Notes: generated by a model from the sequence alone, not told the origin. A DNA stretch of 64,000 nucleotides from Aplidium turbinatum (GCA_918807975.1 OU964923.1:3100001-3164000); one strand, 5' to 3'. Shown: positions 23,267-34,560, numbered from the stretch's first letter. Translations and numbers: made by a program.

Positions 23267-23667
23267 GGTAGCCACTTTAACAAGTCGAAATTCTGCCACT
23301 GAAATTGACTAGAATGAAACGGCCAACCAATCATAAGCTACGGTTTGAGTGACGTAAAAAAATGGCGAAAAGAAGATCATAGAAAGCAAATTAAGTGATG
23401 GATTTTTTGTCAGCTGGTTGGTTTAGGGGTTAGGGTTAGGGCTAGAAAGTAATCATTTCATTGACGCGTGTTCGATTCTCACCACTGCTATTGCTCTTTT
23501 TCTTCTGTAATTACCAAATAAAGTTCAAAACAAGCATTAACTCTCTGGATGAGTGCTAGAAGGGTCACAATTGGACGGTAGCCTCTTATAACACGTTCTG
23601 ATTGGTTGGCGGTTGCATATTGTAGTCAATTTCAATGGCAGAATTTCGACTTGTTAAAGTGGCTACC
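23267..23667. mobile_element. MULE-type MITE, 401 bp
   Basis: Terminal inverted repeats of at least 43 bp, starting GGTAGCCACTTTAACAAG, are almost perfect. A 9-bp duplication, ccaatatca at 23258-23266 and 23668-23676, fits Mutator-like (MULE) integration. The interior (about 23405-23490) has a GTTCGATTCTC word resembling a Pol III B box and 'ggttaggg' repeats, so it may have captured a SINE piece. Nested in the hAT-type element 19962-24007. Confidence 0.85.
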
Positions 23668-23689
23668 CCAATATCATCCCATCTTACCA

Positions 23690-23860
23690 TTCTAAGACAG
23701 CCAAGCTACGTCATTGTCACATGACTTTCATTTGGTTTGTTTGCTTTTATGACGTCCGGGCCTTGGAGCTATTTTAATTTTTGCGCCAGCCAAAGCGTCA
23801 TCAAAAAGCAGTCATGTGACAATGAGGTACCGGTAGTTTCCCTATCTTAGAAAGAGTTTC
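23690..23860. repeat. Imperfect inverted repeat
   Basis: TCATTGTCACATGACT near 23716 faces its complement near 23811, and 'ttctaaga' words face each other further out. It may be the ends of a small degraded MITE. No target duplication was found. Confidence 0.5.
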
Positions 23861-24194
23861 CAGTTAACAGAGCGAAAAATTTGGAAAGGTGAACAAATAA
23901 AAATAATAAAAAATCACAACGTTTGCTACATTTCTTATCACGGGAAGAACGAGGGAAAAATTTGGTGGTGCTGCAGCGCCACAGCACCATTACACGAGCC
24001 GCCACTGCCTTTAATGACATGCTTGAAAATGGAGATTAGCTTTTTTGCTTTCCTGGGTACGACAGGAACATCAAGCAGAAATAAAAGTTTTTTGTCATGT
24101 GGACTTATCCTTGTGACTTGCACTTCGAACCGATAGATACTCTATATCCTGTTGAAAGTTAGTGAAGTTAATTCGTATTGAGCAGGGTCGTTAA

Positions 24195-24326
24195 TGTAGT
24201 GTAATGCTAACAGTGTAGTCACTCGTGCGTGACGTCCTGGCGTAAACACGAGGTACAATTGTGCTGGCATTCGGAAAGACACCACGAGAGAGAACGTACT
24301 ATATACAGATTACGCATAATACAACA
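24195..24326 (+). repeat. 5' LTR of Gypsy element
   Basis: 132 bp, beginning TGTAGTGTAATGC and ending AATACAACA. No difference from the 3' copy was seen. Very short LTRs are typical of Mag-like Gypsy elements. Confidence 0.95.
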
Positions 24327-24344
24327 TGGTGACAGCGATGCAGT
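24327..24344 (+). promoter_or_regulatory. Primer-binding site of Gypsy element
   Basis: TGGTGACAGCGATGCAG starts immediately after the 5' LTR. The leading TGG matches the CCA end of a tRNA. The tRNA species is not assigned. Confidence 0.65.
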
Positions 24345-24387
24345 TTTGAACAATCGTTAAGTTAAAGTTCTAGTCAGTATAAGAAGC

Positions 24388-27300
24388 ATGTCTATGTTTC
24401 AAGTGAACCCTCCAGCAGAATTCGATTTCTCAAATCCCAGCGGTTGGACCCTGTGGATAAGGCGATTTGAACGGTTTAGAAGTGCCTCAGGTTTAGCAGA
24501 GAAAGATGGCGAACTACAAGTCAACACGCTCATCTACTGCATGGGCAATAAAGCTGAAGAAATAGTGCCGTCATTTAAGCTTTCGCCAGAAAATTCTAAA
24601 GAATACTCAGTAGTTAAAACTAAATTCCAACAACATTTTCTTGTGAGACGCAATATTATATTTGAGCGTGCCCAGTTTAACACAAGAAACCAAGGCGAAA
24701 CTGAGTCGGCAAGTTCTTTCATATCTTGCCTGTACAACATGGCGGAAGGCTTGCAGTTCGGCGAGCTTCACGATGAACTGTTGCGTGACCGCATCGTGGT
24801 AGGCATTCGAGACAAAGGATTATCAGAACGGCTGCAGATGGACACAGACCTCACACTGCAAAAGGCAATCGACCTTGTTCGGCAAAGCGAGACAGTAAAA
24901 CAGCAACAAGGCATTCTTTGTAAAGAAACGACACAACAAAATAGCGGCGAACTTGAAGCCATCGCAAGAAAAGAGGAACAGCGGTTTACAAAGAAATGCA
25001 TGACGTGTGGTCGATCGCCTCATTACAATGGAGAAACTTGTCCAGTAAAGACAGTCACTTGTTTCCAATGCAAAAAGATAGGACACTTTGCTCGACATTG
25101 TAGGAATCAGACAAACAAAAGCGTCAATGAAGCAAGTGAAACGACATCACGTAAGTCTGCCTGGTTTGTGAATGTTCTAATCAACAATTTTCCAGTTTCA
25201 TTTAAAGTTGATACGGGTGCGGAAGTCACAATCATACCTGCTCATATCTGGGAGCACTTGGGTAAATTCAAGCTTTCCCAAACGGACAGACAATTGCAAG
25301 GCCCAGGTGGCAATCTTTTAAATGTGTTGGGAAAATTTAACTGTAGACTTACGTACAGACAAAATTACAGCTGTCAAAACGTTTATGTCGTCAAAAACGC
25401 TAATAATGCATTGTTAGGCTTTCCTGCTATAAATTGCCTACAGATCGTTAAATTCGTCAACTCGACTTCTAGTCCCGAAGCAGTGAAAACGCAAATTACA
25501 GCAAAATACCCCCAATTGTTTTGCAATCTTGGCAAGCTGTCAAGAGAATATTCGATAACGTTGTGTGATGACGCTGTTCCTTACCAAGTTCGTGCACCCA
25601 GACGTGTTGCATTGCCACTGTTCTCAAAAGTTAAAGTCGAACTATCCCGTATGCTGCAAGAAGGAGTGATAGAAGTTAAACGTCCCACTGACTGGTGTGC
25701 CGCAATGGTTGTAGTGCCCAAAAAAGACAACAGCGTAAGAATATGTGTGGATTACACAACGTTGAACAAAAGCGTCAAAAGAGAAAAACACCCATTGCCT
25801 TACGTTGACCAGGTTCTAGGCCAACTGAGTGGCGCTAAAATTTTCTCTAAACTAGATGCTAAATCTGGGTTTTGGCAAATACCTCTCTCGGAAAGCTCGA
25901 AAATCCTAACCACATTTATAACCCCATTTGGACGATACTGTTTTAATCGTCTACCATTTGGCATATGCAGCGCTCCAGAGTACTTCCAGCGAACTATGTC
26001 AGACATTCTTTCTGGGTTAGACGGCGTCGTGTGCGAAATGGACGACATTCTGGTGTTTGGAGCAAATCACGCTGAGCACGATCGACGATTAGCTGATGTT
26101 TTAGAAGTTTTGTCTTCAAGTGGACTGACACTAAACAATAAATGTGAATTTGCAAAAACGTCTATTAAGTTTGTTGGTCATATTATCGATAGCGACGGCA
26201 TCCGTGCTGACCCTGACAAAGTAAGCGCTATCCTGAAAATGCAGAGCCCCAATAACATTTCTGAATTGCGACGATTTATGGGCATGGTAAATCAGCTAGG
26301 AAAATTTACAAATCAACTAGCAGAAAAGTCAAAACATCTACGTAAGCTGTTGAGTAAAAATACAGAATGGTCTTGGACCACGAAAGAAGAATCAGCTTTC
26401 AATGACATCAAAGCTATATGTAGTTCAACCGATGTACTAGCACTGTATGATCCGACGCTAGAGACAATAGTATCTGCTGACGCTTCCTCATTTGGCTTAG
26501 GAGCAGTTCTTCTTCAAAAACATGATTCTGATGTTTGGAAACCTGTTTCGTTCGCATCCAGAGCTATGAGTGATACGGAACAACGTTACGCGCAGATAGA
26601 AAAGGAAGCTTTAGCCATCACATGGGCGTGTGAGCGGTTTTCCAGTTATCTGATCGGTATGAAGTTTCTTGTTCAAACAGACCACAAGCCTTTGGTCCCT
26701 CTTCTAGGAAAAAAAGGTATCGACGAACTGCCCGCCCGCATTCAACGCTTTCGAATGCGTTTGATGAGATTCACTTATGATATTTGCCATATCCCAGGCA
26801 AAGAGTTAATTATTGCGACACCTTGTCCAGATCACCTGTAGACTCGCCCACGTCATCCGACGAAGAACTTCGCCTCCTTTCTGAAGCCTACGTTATGTCG
26901 ATAATGGACGGACTCCCAGCTTCGGAGAAGAGACTTAATGAAATACGTGTAAGGTTAAAAGATGATCCGGTCTGCAGTCAGGTAATGCAGTATGCACAAG
27001 AGGGGTGGCCGCGTATGAATGCCTTATCGAGTGCTGTTAAATGCTTCCATTCAGTCAAAGACGAAATTACGGTCCAAGACGGTTTGTTACTGCGAGGAAC
27101 TAGATTGATAATACCACCCTCCTTGCGTCTTGATATTTTAAACAAAGTTCATGAAGGACACTTTGGGATTGTCAAAAGCAGAGAAAGAGCGAGAGGGTCC
27201 GTTTGGTGGCCATTTATGAGTAAGCAAATAGAAGAAATGATTAAATCGTGCCCCACATGCCTAAAAAATTCCTCACCAACTATCGAACCCCTATTGTGCA

Positions 27301-28206
27301 CAGAGAGACCCGAACGACCATGGCAAAAAGTTGCAATGGACATGTTTCACTGGAAAAACCAACAATATTTATTGATTGTCGACTACTTTTCTAGATGGAT
27401 TGAAACGGTCTTGCTTGTGAGTACTACGGCAGTAAACGTTACCAACCACGTCAAGTCCATATTCTCTCGTTATGGTATCCCGGAGGTAATTGTTTCAGAT
27501 AATGGTCCACAGTTTGCAAGCGCTGAATTTGCAGATTTCACAAACAAACTAAAAGTGAAGCATATAACCTCTAGTCCTAGATATCCTCAAAGCAATGGCG
27601 AAGCAGAGAGAGCCGTTCAAACAATCAAAAATTTGTTAAAGAAAAATAATGATCCTTACTACGCGATGCTTTCTTACCGCTGTACCCCCCTTAAGAAATG
27701 GTTACAGTCCTGCAGAACTCTTCATGGGAAGAAGACTCCAATCCAATCTCCCCCTACACCCAAAACAATTAGCTCCACAATGGCCTGACTTCGACTCGCT
27801 ACGGAAGAAGGAGAAATATGATCAGGAAAAGCAAGCCCTCAATTACAACAGACGACATCGCACTAAAGAACAATCTGCTTTGGTTCCAGGAAGTAAAGTA
27901 CTCATCAGAAACAATAATACAGTCACCCCTGGAATAGTAGAGAAACCTCATGACACTCCACGATCGTATGTAGTGGCGACTCCAGACGGGGGAGCATTGA
28001 GGCGAAATAGACAATTTCTAATAAGTTTCCCCTCGCCTGACAACCCAAGTACAAATAACACTATGGTTAATCCGGAACCACCGCCTAGGCCCGCATCACG
28101 TTGTAATAGTGACACACCTGCAGAAAGTCAAAGTAACTTTGAGCCTTCAGGAAGGCCTAAGCGCGTTATTAGAAAACCGGAAAAATATAAAGAATTCGTA
28201 ACATAA
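24388..28206 (+). pseudogene. Gypsy gag–pol region, broken
   Basis: The coding region begins MSMFQVNPPAEFDFS, a start typical of Mag-like gag. It then shows zinc-knuckle motifs (CMTCGRSPHYNGETC, CFQCKKIGHFARHC), a protease site (DTGAEVTII), a reverse transcriptase (FSKLDAKSGFWQIPL; active-site box MDDIL), an RNase H-like region (SADASSFGLGAVLL), an integrase zinc-binding segment (HEGHFG ... CPTC) and an integrase core (DYFSRW ... SDNGPQF). It is spread over overlapping frames with about two breaks, so it is treated as a recent fossil despite intact LTRs. Confidence 0.9.
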
Positions 28207-28498
28207 AATGTAATGGCATACCTGTTATTATAAAACCAAGGCTTAGCAAAAGCCTACTATTCGCTTTTGTAATTTGTAACCACTCAGTTATTCATATAAG
28301 CAGACAATTTCAAATTTAGACTTCGCCTTGTTCCATTCTATTATAACTTACCGTATTTATATTATAATGTGCTCTGTTAGAGCACGGCATGTATGTTTAT
28401 TATTGATTTGCTGTTTTGTTTCTTATTTCTGTATGCGAAATGCTTTTACGATTCTGCATACTCATAATGCTTTCCCTCTATCGTATTTGTCGGGGAGA

Positions 28499-28630
28499 TG
28501 TAGTGTAATGCTAACAGTGTAGTCACTCGTGCGTGACGTCCTGGCGTAAACACGAGGTACAATTGTGCTGGCATTCGGAAAGACACCACGAGAGAGAACG
28601 TACTATATACAGATTACGCATAATACAACA
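28499..28630 (+). repeat. 3' LTR of Gypsy element
   Basis: 132 bp, indistinguishable from 24195-24326, preceded by a purine-rich tract and followed by the target duplication gttaa. Confidence 0.95.
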
Positions 28631-29043
28631 GTTAAGAAGATAGTTGAGAAGATAAATTCTGCTGGTATCCTACTAAGCCCTAGTCACAAAATGTGGGGCA
28701 TGTAAGATAGAAAAATAAAGAATAAGGTTTCATTGAAGCAAGAATTGATTCCAGAGTGGGATAGGCAAGGATTAGATAAAGTTTCGGAAGATTTTCCTAC
28801 AGCAAACTAAGACACCGTCGTAATCAACATAACTGCGCTAATCCAACATACATCGCCTTTGACAAAAAGCGGGTATTTTATACCAATCCTTGGGACCCTA
28901 ACATCATCCTGGACCTTGATCCAAATGTACACTTTGGATCCGTTATGCCAAAAGTTCTTTGCATGAGGCCAATGAAACGTCACAATCGTATATCTCCTAT
29001 ACAGATTATGACGTTGAGGCAATATTCTCCAAACAGCGACTAA
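28631..29043 (+). CDS. Candidate two-exon gene end, unknown protein
   Basis: An open segment 28631-28701 (KKIVEKINSAGILLSPSHKM) ends at a strong donor (AT|GTAAGA). A pyrimidine-rich acceptor (TTTTCCTACAG|) at 28801-28802 opens a 79-codon segment to a stop at 29041-29043 (including TYIAFDKKRVFYTNPWDPN and GSVMPKVLCMRPMKRH). The 101-bp intron is GT–AG, and the exon phases agree (two bases before, one after). The left end meets the Gypsy insertion. Sequence 24186-24194 just before that element could be the start of the same exon, after an AG at 24184-24185. The protein family is not recognised. It could be a host gene interrupted by the element or a piece of an older repeat. Confidence 0.45.
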
Positions 29044-29334
29044 CATGGCGATCACATTGTGATGATCGAACTGCTTGGTGGTTAGTTTCGAATATCTTCG
29101 GACTCAGAAAGCCTTTGATAGGTTATTCCTGGCAGTTACATCGAATGACTAGTTTCTGATAATTAGGTTAATTTTAAAATAAGACAAACAAAGTTTTTTT
29201 TTTCATATTCTTATCCTGCATTGCGGAAAGCGGACTTGAGCGCTATGCATCGGTGTACGCCTTCCGAGTTCTGACGTACTCCTGACCCACGCTGCAGCCG
29301 ACGGCAATGTCTGTTTCCAGTTGTCTACTCTACT
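29044..29334. other. Possible 3' flank, nothing else seen
   Basis: AT-rich; no gene or repeat end supported. A reading frame at 28959-29159 overlaps the candidate exon in another frame and is regarded as a shadow. Confidence 0.4.
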
Positions 29335-29337
29335 TAT

Positions 29338-29518
29338 GACTTAAATTTGGTACTACCCATTACTCGAAATCGATCACTGTCGATCACTCGAAATCGATCA
29401 CTACAGGCAATTATCGTAAAGTGTCTTGCCCAGAGAAACAACAGCAAGTGCGGGTGGCCGGAGTCGAACATGCAGGCTCTCGACTGCGAGCCAAACGCGC
29501 TAACCACTCGGCCACTGC
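29338..29518 (-). repeat. tRNA-derived SINE
   Basis: On the minus strand it starts with CAGTGGCCGAGTGGTTAGCG (A box, about 29499-29518), followed by GTTCGACTCC (B box, about 29459-29469) and then TCTGGGCAAGACACTTTAC (about 29422-29440), a central-domain word seen in deuterostome SINEs. Short 'gatcgatttcgagt' repeats follow at the 3' end. The head resembles tRNA-Ser/Leu type. Confidence 0.85.
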
Positions 29519-30712
29519 TTGCTGCCGACTGCCCGCTGAAAGTATTTAGTTTAGTGTTTGTAACTTTGCAAGCAATCACGCAGTAGTCCTGTTGCATTGT
29601 TTTTGAATAGCAGTAATAAAAAAAGTGACTTGAGGAAACGACATAACACGCAGCTATGCGCCACACTCAAAATCAAACACGGTGGCTCAGCTCCCGGTTT
29701 GTGCGCTTGAGCAACGCGTTTCACGACTGCTCTCCATTCAGCGACAGCTCTTGGGTAGAATAATTCCCAGGCAACAACACCAACAACTATAAAAACTTCA
29801 CTCTGCCAATCTCGGTAACCTACGTCAGTAACTCAAAGCTGAAATTTTAGACTTCAATCAAACATCAGATAGCACATTGTAGGATTGCTAACAATGACGA
29901 ATAAACTTCAAACGAGATCACAATGTTAATCTTCAACCGCCGTATTAAATTTTGACTGTTGAGATCAATTGCACTATGAGCAGTATCATCTTGCATAATA
30001 TTATTTTTGATTTTCTTTCTGCAGTAAACGGAGACTCATTCCAAATCATCCGGATAAGGTGGATACGTGTATTCAAACGTGTCCTGTGTGTGACATAATA
30101 GAAAATGAGTGATCACATTTACACTGGAAGCCAGTTAAGCCATTAAGAAACTAGGTCAACAGCAGTAGCTTTACGCCAGTTTAGTTATTACTGAGCATGC
30201 GAGCAGTGATTTTCAACCGATGTTCCACGGAAGACCAGTGTTTCGTGCAAGACAATCAAGTATTCCGTAAAAAGTGTTGTCTTTCACGTGATGCACCATT
30301 CTCATTGCGGTGAGGCTCTGTTACTTGAATAGCTGAGATCGAGTTTATTGTTTTGTTACAACACATTTTTTTCTGAGTTTTTTTGGCGTTCTGCGAAATT
30401 TTATTCCATACCAAACGTGTTTCGTGGCATACCCGAGTTGAAAAACATTGCTCTGGACTAGTAGGCTAGTTGGGAGATAAAAATCTTGCACGATGCTCAA
30501 AAGGCGTCGGAAGCAGGCGACTGTTATGTTAGAAATAAACACGAATTAACTTTCTTGCTTTCCTGTTCAATTAAACTATAACTTAAATACTGAATCATCA
30601 GACATTACTTGATGAAAAAACGAGAGAACTCTCACCTTCCCACACATCGATACCAAAGCATTGTCTGCATCAATGTAAAAGTATATCTTCTTTCGAACAC
30701 ATCACAGTGGCT
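29519..30712. other. Intergenic, no gene seen
   Basis: No coding or repeat structure that I can support. Small reading frames in this interval lack motifs. Confidence 0.5.
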
Positions 30713-31035
30713 ACATTAGATAATAAGGTATAAATTGTAATAACGTTAATTGCTTTAGAATGCTCAAGGAGTTACTTTATTGAGGAAGCTCACCTTTTAT
30801 GTTTGATGTTAAAAGCAAAGCACATATTATTAGCCACATACTATTAGCCACAGCCTCTACAAGTATGCGAAACTGCCAGGATTAAGCTCTACCTACAAGA
30901 AGCTTTCCCAGTGCAAGGATAAAGATTCAATCAATCATTATCAATTAATGGAACAACTTCAACTATTTCCTAGAAGTTTGTTTGAAATCTTTTTAAAACA
31001 GTGGTTGTGCATGCAACTTAATGAATGCTGGTCTG

Positions 31036-32301
31036 CATAGCCGTACGAGACCAAACCATTTTGGGGGAGCAGAAAGTAAATTTGCCCAAATGTGCACGCT
31101 TTTATAGAAATTGCCCAAAATATAATGTATAATATGCGGTGCATGATAACAGTGAAAAACTAACATAACAAGTTCACCAGCAGTGGCGTAGCCAGTAATT
31201 TTGAAAGGGGGGGGGGGGGTTTGACCTCGTGTTTCGCTTATGGCGACACCCAGCAGCGGGGGGTCTGGGGGGCCTCCCCCAGAAAATTTTGCAGAAAGCG
31301 TCGTTGGATTTTCAAAAAATCGCGGAATAGGGAACTCGCCGAAAAAGACTCTCACCGAATAGGGAACTCGCTGAATAGTAGCAGAACCTTTTATAAAAGT
31401 AACCAAACAAAGCTAAGCAACACCTTAACATTACAGTACTTTTAACAGGTACCCTATAACATGTTTTTGTTAAATGTTGTGGTGTTGCTTAGCTATGTCC
31501 GTTTATGGTTGAAAAAGTACTGTGACCTCCCCAACCGAATTGTTTTTATAAAAGTAGGCTATTCACCAGATTTAAATAAATTCATATTTTGTAGTTGCCC
31601 AAATCAAGATGATGCATTTATGGATATTATGAAAAAAATTAAAGACTTTGTAAATTTTGATGCCGAGGCAAATGCATCATGCCAATTTGGGTAGTTTTAT
31701 AAATAGACTATGATCAGATAATTTCATATTTTTTTGTTGCCCAAATCTAAACGATACAGTTATGTCAATGGGAAAAATTAATGAATTTGTTCATTTTGGG
31801 GAAACTGCCTCACGCTAATTTGGGCAGTTGCATAAACAGACTAATCAGTTTTATCAAATAATTTCATGTTTTTAGCTGCCCAAATCAACACGATGCATTT
31901 GTGAAAATTAATAAAATTAGCTATAGGCTATAGCAAATTTTATGTATTGATTTGGGCAGTTTCACAAAAGTATTAGAGACATACTTTGGTGGCTGCCCAA
32001 ATTGGCATGATGCAGTTGGTTAAATGCATTTCGTACTAGGCTATAGTTTGATCACCATGCAATACAATACATCAATACGAGTGTGTCAAATGAAAATTTT
32101 GAGGCACATTTCTTGTGCAAATAAGAGGCTGTACTTAGTTTGATAGGTAAAAGATATTAATTTATAGTTTTTCTTAATTCATGCAATTTTGTAGCTTTTC
32201 ATATAGCAATTTTTGCCCTAATAATTTCAAGATTTTGCCCGAATTCGCGACGTTTTGAAACAACAGGGGGGGCGGCTGCCCCCCTGGCTCGTACGGCTAT
32301 G
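31036..32301. mobile_element. hAT-type element, 1.27 kb
   Basis: Ends CATAGCCGTACGAG (left) and its complement (right) are perfect. They sit between ctggtctg (31028-31035) and ctagtctg (32302-32309), a near-perfect 8-bp duplication. Copies B (48167) and C (58022) show the empty site. A second left-end-like word CAGTGGCGTAGCCAG at 31181, followed by a run of G, suggests a truncated nested relative. No transposase seen. Confidence 0.85.
31585..32020 (+). repeat. Degenerate tandem repeat with inverted boundary words
   Basis: Three to four copies of a unit of about 110-150 bp begin with 'tgcccaaatc', pass through 'gatgcattt ... gaaaaattaa', and end with 'aatttgggcag'. The boundary words are reverse complements, so each unit could fold into a hairpin. 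It lies wholly within the hAT-type element 31036-32301. Confidence 0.7.
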
Positions 32302-33788
32302 CTAGTCTGAACCACATATATCAATTTCCTCTCCCTTCCATTTACAAGATATTTTGAGCTACGATTTGAATAGCCCGAGCCATTGTTGGTGAGGTTTGTA
32401 TCGTCCTTGGCATGATTCAACTTTGAATCTAGCCAAGATCAATCAGCACTTGAACCAAAAGCTCTACGGTTGGCGGCCTTATTTAAAAAACGTACTGTCT
32501 AAATTTATACGAGTTTGGATTATAATTTCCTTTGTCATTATTGAATTTCTTTTGATTAGTTTGCTAGGTGAACGCTTTCCTGGTTTTGAGCTAGCACTGG
32601 ACTTAACGATTTTGAAAAACCCTCTTTAAGTTTCTAACTCTAACATCTTATTATACCATTGTAAGCGCTGCTTCGCTACTTATTCTAGTAGATTGAGTTT
32701 CGCTTTTACTAGCATGATCCTTGTTTATTTCATAACGGTACAGTAGATACAAACAAACAATTGTATATGCACTGATGAAGTACTTATTCTAAGTTTGTGA
32801 CATCTTATTCTGCCATTGTAAGCAATGCTTGGCTACTCCGTCTAAGTTTTCTCTAACTATAAAAACACTTGTGCATTAAAACAAACTTCAAACGTTTCAA
32901 CGCATGTTTGCTGTCTACTGACAGTGTAATCTTAAGGGACACAACTACACTGAGCATATTCTTTGGCAGGTCTTAACGCAAAACCACCCACATGCTATGA
33001 TGCATTCATATGCCATCGCTATGATGATTCACGAATTTAATCATTAGATTTCATCAACCTAATCAGCATTTTATAAAACGCTTTAATTTTATGTATAACA
33101 GTGAATGATAATAAACACTTTATTTAAACCAATCAATATAAATTATTTCAATCAATTGAAAGTGGTCAATAAATGTGAGTAAAAGACCGATGTGATACTA
33201 AACATAACATATCGTTGAAAAGATGTGACCTACAAATTTTTAAAACTTTAAGCAGTAGCTTATTCACAAGTCATTACAAAATAAATGCAGTCATCACATG
33301 TGACAATGTTTGCTATTGTATTCATGATTGAAAATTAACCTCTGTACAGAACACAACAAATTTTTATGTTTATACATGTAGAATTTTGAATTGCAATTAA
33401 GGAAAGGACTCTACAGACACGCCAAAAATAAAAACAATTTACATAACGGCATAGATAAACCCTACTTCAGAGCATTAAAAGCAAAAAAAGTGTATTTCTA
33501 ATTGCATTATGTTTATATATTTGCATTTACCAATACAATTTGCCATTCTACAGTAGCCTACATCTAATCTAACATTTAGGCTCCAACGAAATTTTTCTGC
33601 TAATATCAAAGAACATCTAACCTCTTGATATTGTACAAAAATCATAATTTTGATCAAAATATTCCATGATGTAAACTAAGAAATATTTCTATATCTCGAT
33701 ATTTTTTTTAACAGCTGACAATCATGTTGTTCTGAGCAATGGCGTAATTGGAACACAAATGTAACCCCCACATATTTATTTGAAATAT

Positions 33789-34382
33789 ATCAAAATATAG
33801 TTATTACTATCTGAATTCTTAACAGCCTGTTTCACCTCAAACGGATCATCAGAAGGGTCTGAAAAACATCAATAATTCCTGAAAAGATATTAAATATTGT
33901 AGGCTAACTGTGAGTTAATCTGCAAAAAACCTTTAAATCTGTAATTCCTGAAAAGATATTAAATATTATAACCGTAATCCAATCTGCAAAAAAAACCTCA
34001 GAATTACAAAGGGCCACCTTCATCCATTATCACAAAGCCTCAATTGCAACTTTCAGATGATATTGAAACCAAGCAGACTGATGCCAACAATATCATCTGA
34101 ATATCATCCAACAATATCATCTGAACGTTGCAATTGAGGCTTTGTGATAATGGATAAAGGTGGCCCTTTGTAATTCTGAGGTTTGTTTTGCAGATTAGAT
34201 TACGGTTATAATATTTAATATCTTTTCATGAATTACAGATTTAAAGTTTTTTTGCAGGTTAAATTGCAGTTACAATATTTAATATCTTTTCAGGAATTAT
34301 TGATGTTTTTCAGACCCTTCTGATGATCCGTTTGAGGTGAAACAGGCTGTTAAGGATCAGATAGTAATAACTATATTTTGAT
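33789..34382. repeat. 594-bp foldback palindrome
   Basis: Left arm 33789 to about 34074 and right arm about 34111 to 34382 are reverse complements over about 270 bp with few differences. The spacer of about 36 bp holds an extra 'caatatcatctga' copy. The outer ends read ATCAAAATATAG and its complement. Copy B lacks it, so it is a later insertion or foldback element. No target duplication is certain. Confidence 0.85.
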
Positions 34383-34560
34383 TTAATTCGCTCTGCTTTG
34401 CTTTTTTGCTTAGCATTGAGCAATGAGCACTTTTTGTAGTATTAATAGTTTTCATTGTTTTATTTGAAATATAGTAATGTTTGTACAGCGTTTCTAAAAA
34501 CAACACTAAATACCATTCCAGAAAACATTTCTTCATTACATCTATTAATTTTTCGGTTAC

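Larger units (their letters stand above)
19962..24007. mobile_element. hAT-type element, 4.05 kb, carrying nested elements
   Basis: Ends CAGTGGCGGCTGGTG (left) and the complement of CAGTGGCGGCTCGTG (right) are flanked by a perfect 8-bp duplication, cctttaat at 19954-19961 and 24008-24015. No hAT transposase is visible. Much of the length is later cargo: a LINE RT fragment (21077-21706), a MULE-type MITE (23267-23667) and an inverted-repeat patch (about 23690-23860). A block at 20045-20083 is shared with the element at 31036-32301. Confidence 0.85.
19863..24141 (-). pseudogene. Small reading frame split by a hAT-type insertion
   Basis: Minus-strand coding-looking pieces lie on both sides of the transposon at 19962-24007. 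The right piece (24141 down to 24008) includes VTRISPHDKKLLFLLDVPVV and ends HVIKG. The left piece (to the stop at 19863) reads on with LLNEIFKRELSIKMGKPNIQ. The 8-bp target duplication encodes the shared I-K-G in the same frame on both sides, so the uninterrupted ancestral segment would be 74 codons. I do not recognise the family. It may be an exon of an unknown gene (a TAG acceptor lies just upstream at 24142-24144) or part of an older repeat. Confidence 0.45.
24195..28630 (+). mobile_element. Ty3/Gypsy LTR retrotransposon (short, Mag-like), broken
   Basis: A 4436-bp element has 132-bp LTRs that read identical (24195-24326 and 28499-28630), TG...CA ends and a 5-bp target duplication, gttaa at 24190-24194 and 28631-28635. 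A tRNA-type primer site starting TGGTGACAGCGATG abuts the 5' LTR. A purine tract (CGGGGAGA) precedes the 3' LTR. Gag, protease, RT, RNase H and integrase regions are present in order. The coding region carries about two breaks. Identical LTRs indicate a very recent insertion. Confidence 0.93.

Noticed and set aside
29459-29518. Functional tRNA gene
   Set aside because: A and B boxes are present, but the acceptor and anticodon arms do not pair, and a SINE body follows.
33789-34382. CRISPR-like repeat array
   Set aside because: The repeats form one long inverted pair, not regularly spaced direct repeats, and the genome is eukaryotic.
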